NCBI GenBank assembly: GCA_035063785.1
Contig: JAPSFS010000002.1
Coordinates: 248,001 to 312,000 of the forward strand
Origin: Comamonas_C sp026954015
Lineage (GTDB): Bacteria > Pseudomonadota > Gammaproteobacteria > Burkholderiales > Burkholderiaceae_C
Length of the DNA: 64,000 nt
Reading direction: 5' to 3'
Part shown: positions 30,528 to 38,956 of the stretch, piece by piece
Layout: the number at the start of each line of letters is the position of its first letter
How positions within the stretch are numbered: the first letter of the stretch is position 1
Notes under the pieces: generated by a model
The model's database searches: none
What the model saw: the letters and a program-made list of their open reading frames with translations, nothing else
What the model was told of the DNA's origin: nothing
Program-made: the position numbers and the translations under genes

Positions 30528-30725
30528 CCGGGTGGCGCTCAGGGTGGCTTCGGCGGCAGCCTTCTGCCGCACGCGATTGGCGGCGTTGTCCGCAAACAGG
30601 TACGGCGTTTGCAGGCCGCCAAGTGGCATGAGGCTCGCCATGCCGTCGGCGAACACCCGGTTTTTGTCCGACTGCCGTTGCAGGTGCTTGATGCTTCTTG
30701 ACGCTATAACCCCTTGATTTCTCAA
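30528..30725. other. Unexplained segment between exporter and tRNA-Pro
   Basis: About 200 bp without a gene I can support. A reverse-strand frame (30426-30725) runs into the exporter gene and has a plausible-looking N-terminus (SDKNRVFADGMASLMPLG), but no recognised family, and its C-terminal part is antisense to the exporter. It may be the broken end of an old gene. Confidence 0.35.
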
Positions 30726-30765
30726 TGAAAAAGCCCGTCAGGTGATGATCCTTGACGGGCTTTGT
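30726..30765 (-). terminator. Terminator of tRNA-Pro
   Basis: AAAGCCCGTCA (30730-30740) and TGACGGGCTTT (30753-30763) are perfect 11-bp arms around a 12-nt loop. On the minus strand the stem ends in TTTTT. It lies 12 bp downstream of tRNA-Pro. Confidence 0.85.
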
Positions 30766-30774
30766 TTGAGTGGT

Positions 30775-30851
30775 TGGTCGGCGTGAAAGGATTCGAACCT
30801 TCGACCCCTTGCACCCCATGCAAGTGCGCTACCAGGCTGCGCTACACGCCG
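30775..30851 (-). tRNA. tRNA-Pro (anticodon GGG)
   Basis: 77 nt including the encoded CCA. The acceptor CGGCGTG pairs with CACGCCG, the T arm is AAGGTTCGAATCCTT, and the anticodon stem ACTTGC/GCAAG encloses ATGGGGT, giving GGG. It is followed on its own strand by a strong terminator. Confidence 0.95.
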
Positions 30852-30876
30852 TAAGCCGACTATTGTAGCGTCGGCT

Positions 30877-31266
30877 TCAGCGCATCAGCAGCGCACGGAT
30901 TTCTTCGAGTTCGCTGCGCAGTTGCGCGGGGGTGAGCGGCGCGGCGTGCGTGGCGTGCTCCAGCGTGGCGGCGTCCGGCCCGTCGGGCGGCAGCGCCCCG
31001 GACGCGGCGTGCGCCAGCTCCTGCAGGCGGTTGCGCGCGCCGCTGATGGTGAAGCCCTGTTCGTACAGCAGCTCGCGGATGCGCCGGATCATGAGCACCT
31101 CGTGGTGCTGGTAGTAGCGGCGGTTGCCGCGGCGCTTCATGGGCCGCAGTTGGGTGAATTCCTGTTCCCAGTAGCGCAGCACGTGCGGCTTGACGCTGCA
31201 CAGTTCGGCCACCTCACCGATCGTGAAGTAGCGCTTGGCCGGGATGGCGGGGAGGGCGGCGTTCAT
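30877..31266 (-). CDS. MerR-family regulator downstream of ihfA
   Basis: 129 residues. The MerR DNA-binding domain is clear: KRYFTIGEVAELCSVKPHVLRYWEQEF (11-37) and NRRYYQHHEVLMIRRIRELLYEQGFTI. The rest is a short Ala/Pro-rich tail and a final helix, with no metal-binding cysteines of the CueR/MerR type (the only Cys is in the helix-turn-helix). The position directly after ihfA, 9 bp away, is conserved in many Proteobacteria; its target is unknown. Confidence 0.9.
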   Translation of the reverse strand: MNAALPAIPAKRYFTIGEVAELCSVKPHVLRYWEQEFTQLRPMKRRGNRRYYQHHEVLMIRRIRELLYEQGFTISGARNRLQELAHAASGALPPDGPDAATLEHATHAAPLTPAQLRSELEEIRALLMR

Positions 31267-31275
31267 GGCGTGGCG

Positions 31276-31638
31276 CTACAGCGGCTCGCCCGTGCCGGGC
31301 TCGCTCTGGATCTGGTCCTTGAGCTTGGCGCTGGCGTGGAAGGTGACCACGCGGCGCGCCTCGATCGGGATGCTTTCGCCGGTGCGCGGGTTGCGTCCGG
31401 GGCGCGGCGCCTTGGTGCGGATCTGGAAGTTGCCGAAGCCCGAGAGCTTCACGTCTTCCCCGCGCGCGAGGCTGGCGACGATGAGGTCGAAGAAGGCGTC
31501 CACCATGTCCTTGGCTTCGCGCTTGTTCAGGCCGATCTGCTCGAACAGCAGTTCGGCGAGCTGGGCCTTGGTGAGCGCCGGGGTTTCCAGGCTCTCGACG
31601 GCCAGTTCGATCTCGGGCAGCGGGGTCGGTGCAATCAT
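31276..31638 (-). CDS. ihfA: Integration host factor alpha subunit
   Basis: 120 residues from ATG 31638. The HU/IHF fold is complete: ALTKAQLAELLFEQIGLNKREAKDMVDAFF, then VKLSGFGNFQIRTKAPRPGRNP, with the DNA-intercalating proline in RPGRNPRTGE. About 18 extra N-terminal and 8 C-terminal residues extend beyond the enterobacterial protein. The start overlaps the pheT stop (ATGA), the usual pheST-ihfA order. It bends DNA in recombination, replication and transcription, and would be available to assist the integrase of the tRNA-His element. Confidence 0.96.
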   Translation of the reverse strand: MIAPTPLPEIELAVESLETPALTKAQLAELLFEQIGLNKREAKDMVDAFFDLIVASLARGEDVKLSGFGNFQIRTKAPRPGRNPRTGESIPIEARRVVTFHASAKLKDQIQSEPGTGEPL

Positions 31639-34064
31639 CGCAATCGGGCTCCGGTGTATTGGGAGAGCGCCTGCAGCACGCGCTGCACGGCGGCGTCGAT
31701 GTCGGTGTCGGTGAGCGTGGCCTCGCCGCTTTCGAGCGTGAGGCGGATGGCCAGGCTCTTCTCGCCTTCGGCAATGCCGGTGGCGGCGCTGCCCGCCTGC
31801 GGGCGGAATACGTCGAACAGCACGCACGAGCGCAGCAGGCTGCCCGAGAGCGCCCCTTGCGCCGCCTGCACGATCTGCGCGTGCGTGACGCTTTCGCGCA
31901 CGATGATGGCGATGTCGCGCTCGACGTGCTGCAGCCGCGCGACCGGCGCGAACGCGGGCACGGGGTGTTCGCAGACGGCGTCGAAGTCGAGCTCCATCAG
32001 CATGGGCGCGTGCGGCAGGCTCCATGACTGGCGCCAGCGCGGGTGCAGCTCGCCGACGTGGCCTATGGCCTGGCCGCCCAGCAGCACGCGCGCGCAGCGT
32101 CCGGGGTGCATCGCGGGGTGTTCGGCGGCTTCGAACGCGGGGCGCAGCGGCGCCAGCAGCGCCTCGACGTCGCCCTTGGCGTCGAAGAAGTCGACGGCGC
32201 GTTCCTTCGCGCCCCATTGCAGCGGCTGTGCGCCGCCCCAGGCCAGCGCCGCGATGCGCATGGGCTGGGCGTAGCCCTGCACCGTGGCGTCGGTGTCGGC
32301 CACGCTCGCGTCGCGCCGGTACACGCGGCCCACTTCGAAGAGGCGCACGCGCGCCGCCTTGCGGTCGAGGTTGAATTTGAGCGCCTGCAGCAGCGAGCCC
32401 AGCAGCGTGGAGCGCATCACGCTCATCTGGCTGGCGATGGGGTTGAGCAGACGGATGGGCGCGTCGTTGCCCGCAAGCTCGTGCTCCCAGCGCTCCTCGA
32501 CGAAGCTGAAGTTGATGGTTTCCTGGTAGCCCAGCGCCGCGAGCTGGCGGCGCACCGCGTAGCGCCCGCGCCGGTGCTCGGGCCGCAGGCGCGGCACGAG
32601 CGTGCCCACGGGAGCGTTGGCGGGCAGGTTCTGGTAGCCGATGATGCGGGCGACCTCCTCGATCAGGTCTTCCTCCAGCCGCAGGTCGAAGCGGTAGCTG
32701 GGCGGCACGACACTGACCGCGCCGTCTTCCTGCGTCACCGCCAGGCCCAGGCGCGTGAGCGCATCGGTGCACTGCGCCTGCGTGAGCGGCATGCCCAGCA
32801 CCTTGCTCGCGCGCGCCACGCGCAGGCGCACAGGGGCGCTCTCTGGCATGTGCGGCTGCTGGTCGTCGATGGGGCCGCAGGTGGTTGCGGGCGTGCCGCA
32901 GATCTCGAGCACGAGCTGCGTGATGCGCTCGATGTGCTCCACCGTGAGGTCGGGATCGACCCCGCGCTCGAAGCGGTGGCCCGCGTCGGTGGCGAAGTTG
33001 AAGCGCCGCGAGCGCCCGGCGATGGCGTCGGGCCACCAGAACGCAGCCTCGATGAAGATGTGGCGCGTGTCGTCGCTCACTGCGGTGGCGTCGCCGCCCA
33101 TGATGCCCGCGAGCGATTCGAGCCCGTGGCGGTCGGCGATCACGCCCACCTGCTCGTCCACCGTGACGGTGTTGCCGTTGAGCAGCTTGAGCGTTTCGCC
33201 CGCGCGGCCCCAGCGTACGGTGAGGCCGCCGTCGATCTTCTCCAGGTCGAAGATGTGCGAGGGGCGGCCGAGTTCGAACATCACGTAGTTGGAGATATCC
33301 ACCAGCGGCGAGACGCTGCGCTGGCCGCAGCGCGCCAGACGCTCGACCATCCAGCGCGGCGTGGTGGCGCGCGGGTTGATGTGGCGCACGACGCGGCCGG
33401 AAAAGCGCCCGCACAGGTCGGTGGCCTCTATGTGTACGGGCAGGCGCTCGTCGATGCCGGGCGCTACCTGCGGGAAGGTCGGCGTCTTCAGGGGCGCGCC
33501 GGTGAGCGCGGCGAGCTCGCGCGCGACGCCGTAGACGCTCAGCGCGTGCCCGAGGTTGGGCGTGAGCTTGAGCGTGAAGAGCGTGTCGTCCAGGTTGAGG
33601 TGCGCGCGGATGTCCTGGCCGATGGGGGCGTCCGGCGCCAGCTCCAGCAGGCCGCCGTGATCGTCGGAGAGCTTGAGCTCACGCGCCGAGCACAGCATGC
33701 CGTGGCTTTCCACGCCGCGCAGCTTGCCGATCTTGATGTGAAACGGCTTGCCGTCTTCACCCGGCGGCAGCTCTGCGCCGACGAGCGCGCAGGGCACGCG
33801 AATGCCGGCGCGGGCGTTGGGCGCGCCGCAGACGATGGTGAGCGGCGCGGGGCCGCCCGCGTCGACCTGGCACACGCGCAGGCGGTCGGCGTTGGGGTGC
33901 GGCTCGGCCTGCAGGATGCGCGCCACGACGATGCCGGAAAACGGCGGCGCGACCGGCCGGGTCTCTTCCACCTCCAGGCCGCCCATGGTCAGTGTCTCGG
34001 CCAGCGCCTGCGTGCTCAGGGGCGGATTGCAGAATTCGCGCAGCCAGGATTCAGGAAATTGCAT
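31635..34064 (-). CDS. pheT: Phenylalanyl-tRNA synthetase beta subunit
   Basis: 809 residues, normal length. In order: the tRNA-binding OB fold (RILQAEPHPNADRLRVCQVD, about 49-68), the B3/4 editing domain (NPRATTPRWMVERL region), the B5 domain, the class II-like core, and the terminal anticodon-binding fold (FDVFRPQ...GEKSLAIRLTL). It forms an alpha2-beta2 enzyme with PheS, encoded upstream, and contributes editing of Tyr-tRNA-Phe. A degenerate interspersed repeat lies in the 117-bp spacer to pheS. Confidence 0.97.
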   Translation of the reverse strand: MQFPESWLREFCNPPLSTQALAETLTMGGLEVEETRPVAPPFSGIVVARILQAEPHPNADRLRVCQVDAGGPAPLTIVCGAPNARAGIRVPCALVGAELPPGEDGKPFHIKIGKLRGVESHGMLCSARELKLSDDHGGLLELAPDAPIGQDIRAHLNLDDTLFTLKLTPNLGHALSVYGVARELAALTGAPLKTPTFPQVAPGIDERLPVHIEATDLCGRFSGRVVRHINPRATTPRWMVERLARCGQRSVSPLVDISNYVMFELGRPSHIFDLEKIDGGLTVRWGRAGETLKLLNGNTVTVDEQVGVIADRHGLESLAGIMGGDATAVSDDTRHIFIEAAFWWPDAIAGRSRRFNFATDAGHRFERGVDPDLTVEHIERITQLVLEICGTPATTCGPIDDQQPHMPESAPVRLRVARASKVLGMPLTQAQCTDALTRLGLAVTQEDGAVSVVPPSYRFDLRLEEDLIEEVARIIGYQNLPANAPVGTLVPRLRPEHRRGRYAVRRQLAALGYQETINFSFVEERWEHELAGNDAPIRLLNPIASQMSVMRSTLLGSLLQALKFNLDRKAARVRLFEVGRVYRRDASVADTDATVQGYAQPMRIAALAWGGAQPLQWGAKERAVDFFDAKGDVEALLAPLRPAFEAAEHPAMHPGRCARVLLGGQAIGHVGELHPRWRQSWSLPHAPMLMELDFDAVCEHPVPAFAPVARLQHVERDIAIIVRESVTHAQIVQAAQGALSGSLLRSCVLFDVFRPQAGSAATGIAEGEKSLAIRLTLESGEATLTDTDIDAAVQRVLQALSQYTGARLR

Positions 34065-34097
34065 GTTGGATTTCTCGGGATACTCTCGAACCAGGAG

Positions 34098-34143
34098 CTG
34101 CTCGCGCTTGCCAGGTAAGGATTACAGATACAAAACGCCTTGA
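34098..34143 (-). repeat. Degenerate interspersed repeat, copy 4
   Basis: GAGCTGCTCGCGCTTGCCAGG followed by TACAAAACGCC matches the left half and outer end of the repeat seen at 16318 and 22836, with the second arm decayed. It sits between pheS and pheT, where it lengthens the spacer within the operon. Confidence 0.6.
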
Positions 34144-34181
34144 AAACAGCTTCCGGAGCGCGCGGCCAGCTCTCTTTTTGT

Positions 34182-35258
34182 TTACTGGAATTGCGACAGG
34201 AACCGCAGGTCGCCATCGAAGAACAGCCGCAGGTCGTTCACGCCGTAACGCAGCATGGTGAGCCGGTCCGGTCCCATGCCGAAGGCAAAGCCGATGTAGC
34301 GCTCAGGGTCCAGCCCCATGTGGCGCACCACGTTGGGGTGCACCTGGCCCGAGCCCGCCACCTCCAGCCACTTGCCCGCCAGCGGCCCCGAGGGGAACTG
34401 GATGTCGATCTCGGCGCTGGGCTCGGTGAACGGGAAGAAGCTCGGGCGAAAGCGCAGCACCAGGTCGTCGTTTTCGAAGAAGGTCTTGCAAAACGCGGTG
34501 AACACCACCTTCAGATCGGTGAAGCTCACGCGCTCGCCCAGCCACAGGCCCTCGCACTGGTGGAACATCGGCGAGTGCGTCGCGTCCGAATCGACGCGGT
34601 AGGTGCGCCCCGGCGCGATCACGCGGATGTCGGGCATGGGCCCGCCGTAGAGCTGGCCCGAGCGCGGGTCGAACCCCTGACCGTACCTGCGCACGTGGGC
34701 ATGGGCGTAGCGCACCTGCATCGGGCTGGTGTGCGGGCGCAGGTTCAGCGGCAGACCGTCGGCGCTCTTGCCGTCGATGTAGAAGGTGTCCTGCATCGAG
34801 CGCGCCGGGTGGTTGGGCGGGTTGTTCAGCGAGGTGAAGCTGAACCAGTCGGTCTCGATCTCGGGGCCGTCGGCCACGTCAAAACCCATGGAGCCGAAGA
34901 TGGCCTCGATGCGCTCCATCGTGAGCGTCACCGGGTGCAGGCCGCCGTGCCCGGCCGCGGCGCGTCCCGGCAGCGTCACGTCCAGCGCCTCGGCCTTCAG
35001 GTGCTGCTGCAGCTCGGCCTCCTGCAGCGCCAGACGCCGTTCGGCCAGCAGCGCCTCGATCGCCTGCTTGGCCAGGTTGATCGCCGCGCCGCGCGTGCGC
35101 TTTTCCTCGGGCGAGAGCCGGGCCATGCCCTTCATCAGCTCGGTCACGCGCCCGGCCTTGCCCACGAACTGCGCCTTGGCGTTTTCCAGCTCGGCGGGGG
35201 TGCGGGCGGCGGTGAATTGGTGGCGGGCGCTTTCGACGAGGGTGTCCAGATCGTTCAT
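34182..35258 (-). CDS. pheS: Phenylalanyl-tRNA synthetase alpha subunit
   Basis: 358 residues from ATG 35258 (MNDLDTLVESA); the frame is open further upstream through the terminator-like hairpin and rplT, which is not coding for PheS. An N-terminal coiled coil (residues 1-90) is followed by the class II core: HPVTLTMERIEAIFGSMGF, the motif 2 region THSPMFHQCEGLWL, and motif 3 GFAFGMGPDRLTMLRYGV. It activates phenylalanine. It lies downstream of rplT behind a possible attenuator. Confidence 0.96.
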   Translation of the reverse strand: MNDLDTLVESARHQFTAARTPAELENAKAQFVGKAGRVTELMKGMARLSPEEKRTRGAAINLAKQAIEALLAERRLALQEAELQQHLKAEALDVTLPGRAAAGHGGLHPVTLTMERIEAIFGSMGFDVADGPEIETDWFSFTSLNNPPNHPARSMQDTFYIDGKSADGLPLNLRPHTSPMQVRYAHAHVRRYGQGFDPRSGQLYGGPMPDIRVIAPGRTYRVDSDATHSPMFHQCEGLWLGERVSFTDLKVVFTAFCKTFFENDDLVLRFRPSFFPFTEPSAEIDIQFPSGPLAGKWLEVAGSGQVHPNVVRHMGLDPERYIGFAFGMGPDRLTMLRYGVNDLRLFFDGDLRFLSQFQ

Positions 35259-35274
35259 GACGGGGGTGAGAGCA

Positions 35275-35317
35275 AAAAGAAACGAGGGCCAGTGCCTTTT
35301 CAAGCCCTGGCCCTCGT
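35275..35317 (-). terminator. Terminator or attenuator between rplT and pheS
   Basis: ACGAGGGCCAG (35282-35292) and CTGGCCCTCGT (35307-35317) form 11 perfect pairs with a 14-nt loop, followed on the minus strand by TTCTTTTTG. It lies 24 bp before the pheS start and 48 bp after the rplT stop, the place where Escherichia coli has the pheM attenuator. No Phe-rich leader peptide was found, so it may simply reduce read-through. Confidence 0.75.
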
Positions 35318-35364
35318 GGGTGGCGCGCCGGCAGCTATTGCAACAATAGCCGCTGCGTGCAAAC

Positions 35365-35724
35365 TCAGGCTGCCAGCTTGGCCTTGACCTGCTCCACGAT
35401 GCTGCCAAAGGCCGCTTCGTCGTGCACCGCGAGGTCGGCCAGCATCTTGCGGTCGATCTCGATCGCGGCCTTCCTCAGGCCGTTGGTGAACTGGCTGTAG
35501 GTCAGGCCCTGCGCACGCACGGCGGCGTTGATGCGGGTGATCCACAGGCGGCGGAAGACGCGCTTCTTGGCGCGGCGATCACGGTAGGCGTACTGGCCCG
35601 CCTTCATCACCGCCTGTTTGGCGATGCGAAAGACGTTGCCGCGACGACCGCGGTAGCCCTTGGCCAGGGCGAGAACCTTCTTATGGCGGGCGCGAGCCGT
35701 AACACCACGTTTGACGCGAGGCAT
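35365..35724 (-). CDS. rplT: 50S ribosomal protein L20
   Basis: 119 residues, the usual length. The start MPRVKRGVTARARHKKVL and the core AYRDRRAKKRVFRRLWITRIN are characteristic. Besides its place in the large subunit, L20 represses its own operon in several bacteria by binding the rpmI leader. It follows rpmI by 26 bp. Confidence 0.98.
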   Translation of the reverse strand: MPRVKRGVTARARHKKVLALAKGYRGRRGNVFRIAKQAVMKAGQYAYRDRRAKKRVFRRLWITRINAAVRAQGLTYSQFTNGLRKAAIEIDRKMLADLAVHDEAAFGSIVEQVKAKLAA

Positions 35725-35750
35725 GTGTCTACTCCTTGTTCGTCAGTGAA

Positions 35751-35954
35751 TTACAGGCCGGCCATGGGCATCATCCTGGCGATGGACCCCATGTCTCCGT
35801 CGTGCACCGCGACCATGCCGCGCAACTGGCGCTTGTTCTTGGTGCTCTTCTTGGTGAGGATGTGGCGCTTGAACGCCTGGCCCCGCTTGACGGAGCCCCC
35901 CGGACGAACGCGGAAACGCTTCTTGGCGCCGCTCTTGGTCTTCATTTTGGGCAT
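35751..35954 (-). CDS. rpmI: 50S ribosomal protein L35
   Basis: 67 residues from ATG 35954. MPKMKTKSGAKKRFRVRPGG and KRHILTKKSTKNKRQLRG are diagnostic for L35. An in-frame ATG two codons earlier is possible. The 174-bp spacer to infC on its 5' side has room for the usual leader RNA used in L20-mediated control. Confidence 0.97.
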   Translation of the reverse strand: MPKMKTKSGAKKRFRVRPGGSVKRGQAFKRHILTKKSTKNKRQLRGMVAVHDGDMGSIARMMPMAGL

Positions 35955-36128
35955 TTGCATGCTCCTCTTCGTTTGTGCTCGCGAGGCGTTTGCGCACCGT
36001 TGCGCACCCTTGCAGGCCCCGAGCCACTTTTTGAACGAACGGCTCTTGCGACACCGTTCGCGCGGCGGTGCGTTCCACACCGCCCGTCGGCGCGTCGGCA
36101 GGCCGCCGCGCCGCATTCCTGAGTCTCC

Positions 36129-36731
36129 TTACGCCGTCGCCGCCGCGCTGCTGGCCGCCGCAGGGGCCTTGGCTGCGCCCCCCGGCTTCTTGCGCGCCGG
36201 GGCGATCATCATGATCATCTGGCGCCCTTCGAGCTTGGGGAACTGCTCCACGATGATGGTATCGGCCAGCTCGTCGCGGATGCGGTTGAGCAGCGCCAAT
36301 CCCAGGTCCTGGTGCGTGATCTCGCGGCCGCGAAAGCGCAGCGTCACCTTGACCTTGTCGCCATCGCCCAGAAAGCGGCGGATGTTGCGCAGCTTGATGT
36401 TGTAGTCACCATCGTCGGTACCGGGACGGAATTTCACTTCCTTGATGTCGATGACGGTCTGCTTGGCCTTGGCCTCGGCCGCCTTCTTCTGTTCCTGGTA
36501 CTTGAATTTGCCGTAATCCATCAGGCGGCAGACCGGCGGATGGGCCGTGGCGGCGATTTCCACCAGATCCACGTCCAGATCGCCCGCCATGCGCAGGGCT
36601 TCCTGCAGGCTCACGATGCCGATGGCTTCATTGTCCGGCCCGGTCAGGCGTACCTCGGGGGCCATGATTTCACGATTGAGCCGATGCTTGCGTTCCTCGC
36701 GGTGACGGCGGTCACGGTATTCAGTAGCGAT
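36129..36731 (-). CDS. infC: Translation initiation factor IF-3, probable AUC start
   Basis: 200 residues. The N-terminal domain has NREIMAPEVRLTGPDNEAIGIVSL and VCRLMDYGKFKYQEQ; the C-terminal domain has IKEVKFRPGTDDGDYNIKL and VTLRFRGREITHQ. A tail of Ala/Lys follows. The frame has GTG at 36740, but that codon is part of the Shine-Dalgarno (AGAGGTG), so it cannot be well placed. ATC at 36731 lies 7 bases after AGAGGT and gives MATEYRDRRHREERKHR, the form expected in this family. A rare AUU/AUC start is the known basis of IF3 autoregulation. Confidence 0.95.
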   Translation of the reverse strand: MATEYRDRRHREERKHRLNREIMAPEVRLTGPDNEAIGIVSLQEALRMAGDLDVDLVEIAATAHPPVCRLMDYGKFKYQEQKKAAEAKAKQTVIDIKEVKFRPGTDDGDYNIKLRNIRRFLGDGDKVKVTLRFRGREITHQDLGLALLNRIRDELADTIIVEQFPKLEGRQMIMMIAPARKKPGGAAKAPAAASSAAATA

Positions 36732-36820
36732 GGTTTTCACCTCTGTTCAATTTGACTACGAAAAGCGTAGCCGCTTGCGCACGTCCAGCGTGCACCAAAG
36801 CATGATTTGACCATGATCTT

Positions 36821-38740
36821 TCAAGCCTTGGAGGTGATGTCCCGTGCGATCCGTTCGACGAAGGCGTCGAGAGACATCACGCCCAGATCCACATTGCCCC
36901 GGGCACGCACCGCGACTGCACCAGCCGCCTTTTCCTTGTCGCCCGCGACGAGGATGTAAGGGGGCTTTTGCAGCGCCTGCTCGCGTATTTTATAGGTAAT
37001 CTTCTGGTTGCCGAGCGCGGTCACCACCCTAAGGTCTTGATTCGGTAGTGCTTTTTTGAGCTTTGCAGCGGTTTCGCGACAGTAATCCTGCTGCGCGTCG
37101 GTGATGTTGAGCACCGCCACCTGCACCGGCGCGAGCCAGGCGGGCAGCGCGCCCGCATGCTGCTCGATCAGGATGCCGATGAAGCGCTCCAGGCTGCCGA
37201 CGATGGCGCGATGCAGCATCACCGGGCGGTGGCGCGCGCCGTCCTCGCCCACGTATTCCGCGTCGAGCCGCTCGGGCATGGAGAAATCGACCTGGATCGT
37301 GCCGCACTGCCACTGGCGCCCGATCGCGTCCTTGAGCGTGTACTCGATCTTGGGGCCGTAGAACGCGCCCTCGCCGGGCGAAAGCTCATAGTCGCAGCCG
37401 CTGGCCTTCAGGCTCTCGATCAGCGCCGCCTCGGCCTTGTCCCAGACCGCGTCCGAGCCGATCCGCGCCTCGGGGCGCGTGGCGATCTTGTAGATGATGT
37501 CCTTGAAGCCGAAGTCGGCATAGACCTTCTGCAGCACGCGCGTGAAGGCGAGCACCTCGTCCTGGATCTGGTCCTCGGTGCAGAAGATATGGCCGTCGTC
37601 CTGCGTGAACGCGCGCACGCGCATGATGCCGTGCAGCCCGCCCGTGGGTTCGTTGCGATGGCACTGGCCGAATTCACCGTAGCGCAGCGGCAGGTCGCGG
37701 TAGCTCTTCACGCCCTGCTTGAAGATCAGGATGTGGCCGGGGCAGTTCATGGGCTTGAGCGCGTAGTCGCGCTTCTCGCTCTCCGTCGTGAACATGTTCT
37801 CGCGGTACTTGTCCCAGTGCCCCGTCTTCTCCCACAGGCTCTTGTCCAGGATCTGCGGCGCCTTCACCTCCTGGTAGCCGTTGTCGCGGTAGACCTGACG
37901 CATGTACTGCTCCACCTCCTGCCAGATGGCCCAGCCGCGCGGGTGCCAGAACACCGTGCCGGGCGAGTGCTCGTCCAGGTGGAACAGGTCGAGCTCGCGC
38001 CCCAGGCGCCGGTGGTCGCGCTTTTCGGCCTCCTCGAGCATCGTGAGGTAGTTCTGCAGCTCCTCCTTGCTCGCCCAGGCCGTGCCGTAGATGCGCTGCA
38101 GCATTTCGTTGCGGTGGTCGCCCCGCCAGTAGGCGCCGGCCACCTTCATGAGTTTGAAATGCTTGAGCTTGCCGGTGCTGGGCACGTGTGGGCCGCGGCA
38201 CAGGTCCTCAAAGCCGCCTTCGCGGTACAGGCTCACTTCCTGATCCTGCGGAATGCTCTGGATGATCTCCGCCTTGTAGTGCTCGCCCAGGCTCTTGAAA
38301 TACGCCACCGCCTCGTCGCGCGGCAGCACGCGGCGCACCACGGGCTCGTCCTTGGCAGCAAGCTCGGCCATGCGTTTTTCGATCGCCGCGAGGTCTTCGG
38401 GCGTGAACGGGCGCTTGTAGCTGAAGTCGTAATAAAAGCCGTTTTCGATCACCGGGCCGATCGTCACCTGCGCGTCCGGGAACAGCTCTTTCACCGCGTA
38501 GGCCAGCAGGTGGGCGGTGGAGTGGCGTATCACCTCCAGCCCTTCGGCGTCCCTGGCCGTGAGGATCGCAAGGCGGCTGTCGTGCGCGATGGAGTAGCCC
38601 ATGTCCACGACCTTGCCGTCGACCTTGCCCGCGATCGCGGCCTTGGCCAGGCCCGGGCCTATCGATGCCGCCACTTCGGCGACGGTGACGGGGCCGGGGT
38701 AGGGGCGCTGTGAACCATCGGGGAGCGTGATGTGAACCAT
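36821..38740 (-). CDS. thrS: Threonyl-tRNA synthetase
   Basis: 639 residues, normal length. A TGS domain (MVHITLPDGSQRPYPGPVTVAEVA) is followed by the editing domain with HSTAHLLAYAV and the zinc ligands of the catalytic core, including the Cys in KPMNCPGHILIF. Motif 3 and the anticodon-binding domain (VAVLNITDAQQDYC) complete it. It heads the infC-rpmI-rplT-pheST run. A strong hairpin with a T-run lies about 40 bp before the ATG. Confidence 0.97.
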   Translation of the reverse strand: MVHITLPDGSQRPYPGPVTVAEVAASIGPGLAKAAIAGKVDGKVVDMGYSIAHDSRLAILTARDAEGLEVIRHSTAHLLAYAVKELFPDAQVTIGPVIENGFYYDFSYKRPFTPEDLAAIEKRMAELAAKDEPVVRRVLPRDEAVAYFKSLGEHYKAEIIQSIPQDQEVSLYREGGFEDLCRGPHVPSTGKLKHFKLMKVAGAYWRGDHRNEMLQRIYGTAWASKEELQNYLTMLEEAEKRDHRRLGRELDLFHLDEHSPGTVFWHPRGWAIWQEVEQYMRQVYRDNGYQEVKAPQILDKSLWEKTGHWDKYRENMFTTESEKRDYALKPMNCPGHILIFKQGVKSYRDLPLRYGEFGQCHRNEPTGGLHGIMRVRAFTQDDGHIFCTEDQIQDEVLAFTRVLQKVYADFGFKDIIYKIATRPEARIGSDAVWDKAEAALIESLKASGCDYELSPGEGAFYGPKIEYTLKDAIGRQWQCGTIQVDFSMPERLDAEYVGEDGARHRPVMLHRAIVGSLERFIGILIEQHAGALPAWLAPVQVAVLNITDAQQDYCRETAAKLKKALPNQDLRVVTALGNQKITYKIREQALQKPPYILVAGDKEKAAGAVAVRARGNVDLGVMSLDAFVERIARDITSKA

Positions 38741-38770
38741 GGTGCGATCCTGGGTGTATGGAGCGAGCGA

Positions 38771-38803
38771 AAAACAAAAAAGCGCGGAACGAAGGTCCGC
38801 GCT
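38771..38803 (-). terminator. Strong terminator upstream of thrS
   Basis: AGCGCGGA (38781-38788) and TCCGCGCT (38796-38803) pair perfectly around a 7-nt loop, and on the minus strand TTTTTTGTTTTT follows. It would end the decarboxylase transcript, or act as an attenuator for thrS, whose ATG lies 40 bp beyond. Confidence 0.85.
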
Positions 38804-38956
38804 GGCAAGATTGAAGCAGGAATTTCGAACAGGCGCGAACCATCAGCCCTCGGGGCTGTCATCCTTCGATGTGGTAGTTCGCGGTGTCATAACCGATGCT
38901 GCCTTTCTCGCCCTTGTGACTTGCAATTCCGCCGATTTTAGCCGCAACGGTGCTTT

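Noticed and set aside
30426..30725. Minus-strand frame of 99 codons between the exporter and tRNA-Pro
   Set aside because: The second half is antisense to the exporter gene and no family is recognisable; kept only as a remark on the segment.
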